NCBI GenBank assembly: GCA_025362415.1
Contig: JANYGM010000240.1
Coordinates: forward strand, 1-5,569
Direction of reading: 5' to 3'
Source: a bacterium
GTDB taxonomy: Bacteria; Bacteroidota; Bacteroidia; Cytophagales; Thermonemataceae
DNA length: 5,569 nt
Position 1 is the first letter of the stretch. Each line of letters begins with the position of its first letter. This document shows, piece by piece, positions 5,083 through 5,569 of this stretch. The position numbers and the translations under genes are program-made. Under the pieces are notes generated by a model that did no database searches, was not told the origin of the DNA, and saw only the letters and a list, made by a program, of their open reading frames with translations.

Positions 5083-5531
5083 TATTCAATAAGTTGGTTG
5101 ATGTTTTTTTTATCATAAATACTTGGCTTATCTTCACTTGTGACAGAATAAACATGTTTTATCATAAAATGATTTTTTTCATCTCTTTTCGCCTCAATAG
5201 TGTGCGTATAATGATTTTCTGGGTGATAATAATCAGGTTGTTGAAAGGTATATTGTTGTCCAGCATTGAGTAGTGCTAATATTTCAGCTACTTTTCCTGT
5301 TGGTATTGCTTCGTATCTTTTAGCAATTTTGACAAATGAATAGGTGGGATAATGATAACCCATATCTTCTGTAAGTTGATAAGATGTTTGACATTTTTCA
5401 CAATAAAAAAATGCCTCTGAATAGCCTTCATACATAGTTTGTGCATCAAAAGTTAGTTTTTGATACGCAATACTACGCCAATCAATGGGACTATTTCCCC
5501 AAGAATTTGGTATTTCTTCACATTCACACAT
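5058..5531 (-). CDS. Small protein with CxC and CxxC cysteine pairs, function unknown
   Basis: A 157-residue protein, probably cytoplasmic, with no signal peptide or membrane helix. It starts MCECEE, so Cys2 and Cys4 are at the very N-terminus. A second pair, Cys44 and Cys47, sits in FFYCEKCQTSY. These four Cys are the only ones and could bind one zinc ion. The region between them is aromatic-rich (WGNSPIDWRS, TMYEGYSEAFFY). Residues 60-95 are mixed. Residues 96-130 are rich in Tyr, His and Gln, with alternating strand-like segments (YYHPENHYTHTIEAKRDEKNHF is the core of this stretch at 101-122). The C-terminus is helical (KNINQLIEYLNGI). I know no family by name. Its size and style resemble orphan immunity-like proteins of Bacteroidota, but that is a weak impression. 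The ATG follows A/T-rich sequence, and the frame is complete. Confidence 0.75.
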   Translation of the reverse strand: MCECEEIPNSWGNSPIDWRSIAYQKLTFDAQTMYEGYSEAFFYCEKCQTSYQLTEDMGYHYPTYSFVKIAKRYEAIPTGKVAEILALLNAGQQYTFQQPDYYHPENHYTHTIEAKRDEKNHFMIKHVYSVTSEDKPSIYDKKNINQLIEYLNGIKFD

Positions 5532-5569
5532 AAAAAGATTTTATAACAATATTTTATCAAAAACTTTCC

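Noticed and set aside
5007..5273. 88-residue + strand reading frame opposite the Cys-pair gene
   Set aside because: It is antisense to a well-formed gene, has the Phe/Ile-rich composition of a shadow frame, and overlaps the predicted promoter of the Ser-rich gene.

Overview
The window is AT-rich (roughly one third G+C by eye) and compact. It reads as Bacteroidota DNA, plausibly a Cytophagales- or Flavobacteriia-like genome. This is an inference from several signs: no Shine-Dalgarno sequences before the starts, A/T-rich leaders, one good match to the Bacteroidota promoter pattern (TTTG ... TAnnTTTG), a lipoprotein with a Cys followed by Lys/Asp residues, and short heptameric repeats between genes. 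I recognise no rRNA, tRNA, insertion sequence or CRISPR array.

Left half, + strand (1-2463): a leader with a heptad repeat and a perfect 15-bp-arm palindrome, then a SUKH (SMI1/KNR4)-domain protein with a long N-terminal extension (104-1009), an ATP-grasp protein of the R2K type (1089-1817) and a small secreted lipoprotein (1889-2413). The gaps are 70-80 bp. The set closes with a strong hairpin at 2433-2461, whose A- and T-flanks let it serve both converging transcripts.

Right half, - strand (2467-5531): reading leftward, a 157-aa protein with CxC and CxxC cysteine pairs (5531-5058), a large membrane-anchored or secreted protein with an extreme Ser/Arg tail (4967-3387), and a 261-aa protein with one N-terminal membrane helix and a domain faintly like the DUF2491/DUF4178 (YjfK) group (3252-2467). 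A good promoter match for the Ser-rich gene overlaps the end of the 157-aa gene. The 134-bp gap before the 261-aa gene is dense with short repeats.

How the genes may work together is inference. SUKH domains are best known as immunity proteins of polymorphic toxin systems, and R2K ATP-grasps are peptide-ligase-like enzymes, so the left half looks like an accessory or conflict-related island without a visible toxin. The right-hand pair resembles, only loosely, the layout of the enterobacterial yjfIJKLM-yjfC neighbourhood. I did not find a complete, clearly new system. The best leads are the 16-nt direct repeat sitting on the start and stop of the SUKH gene, the Ser/Arg tail, and the membrane-protein pair.
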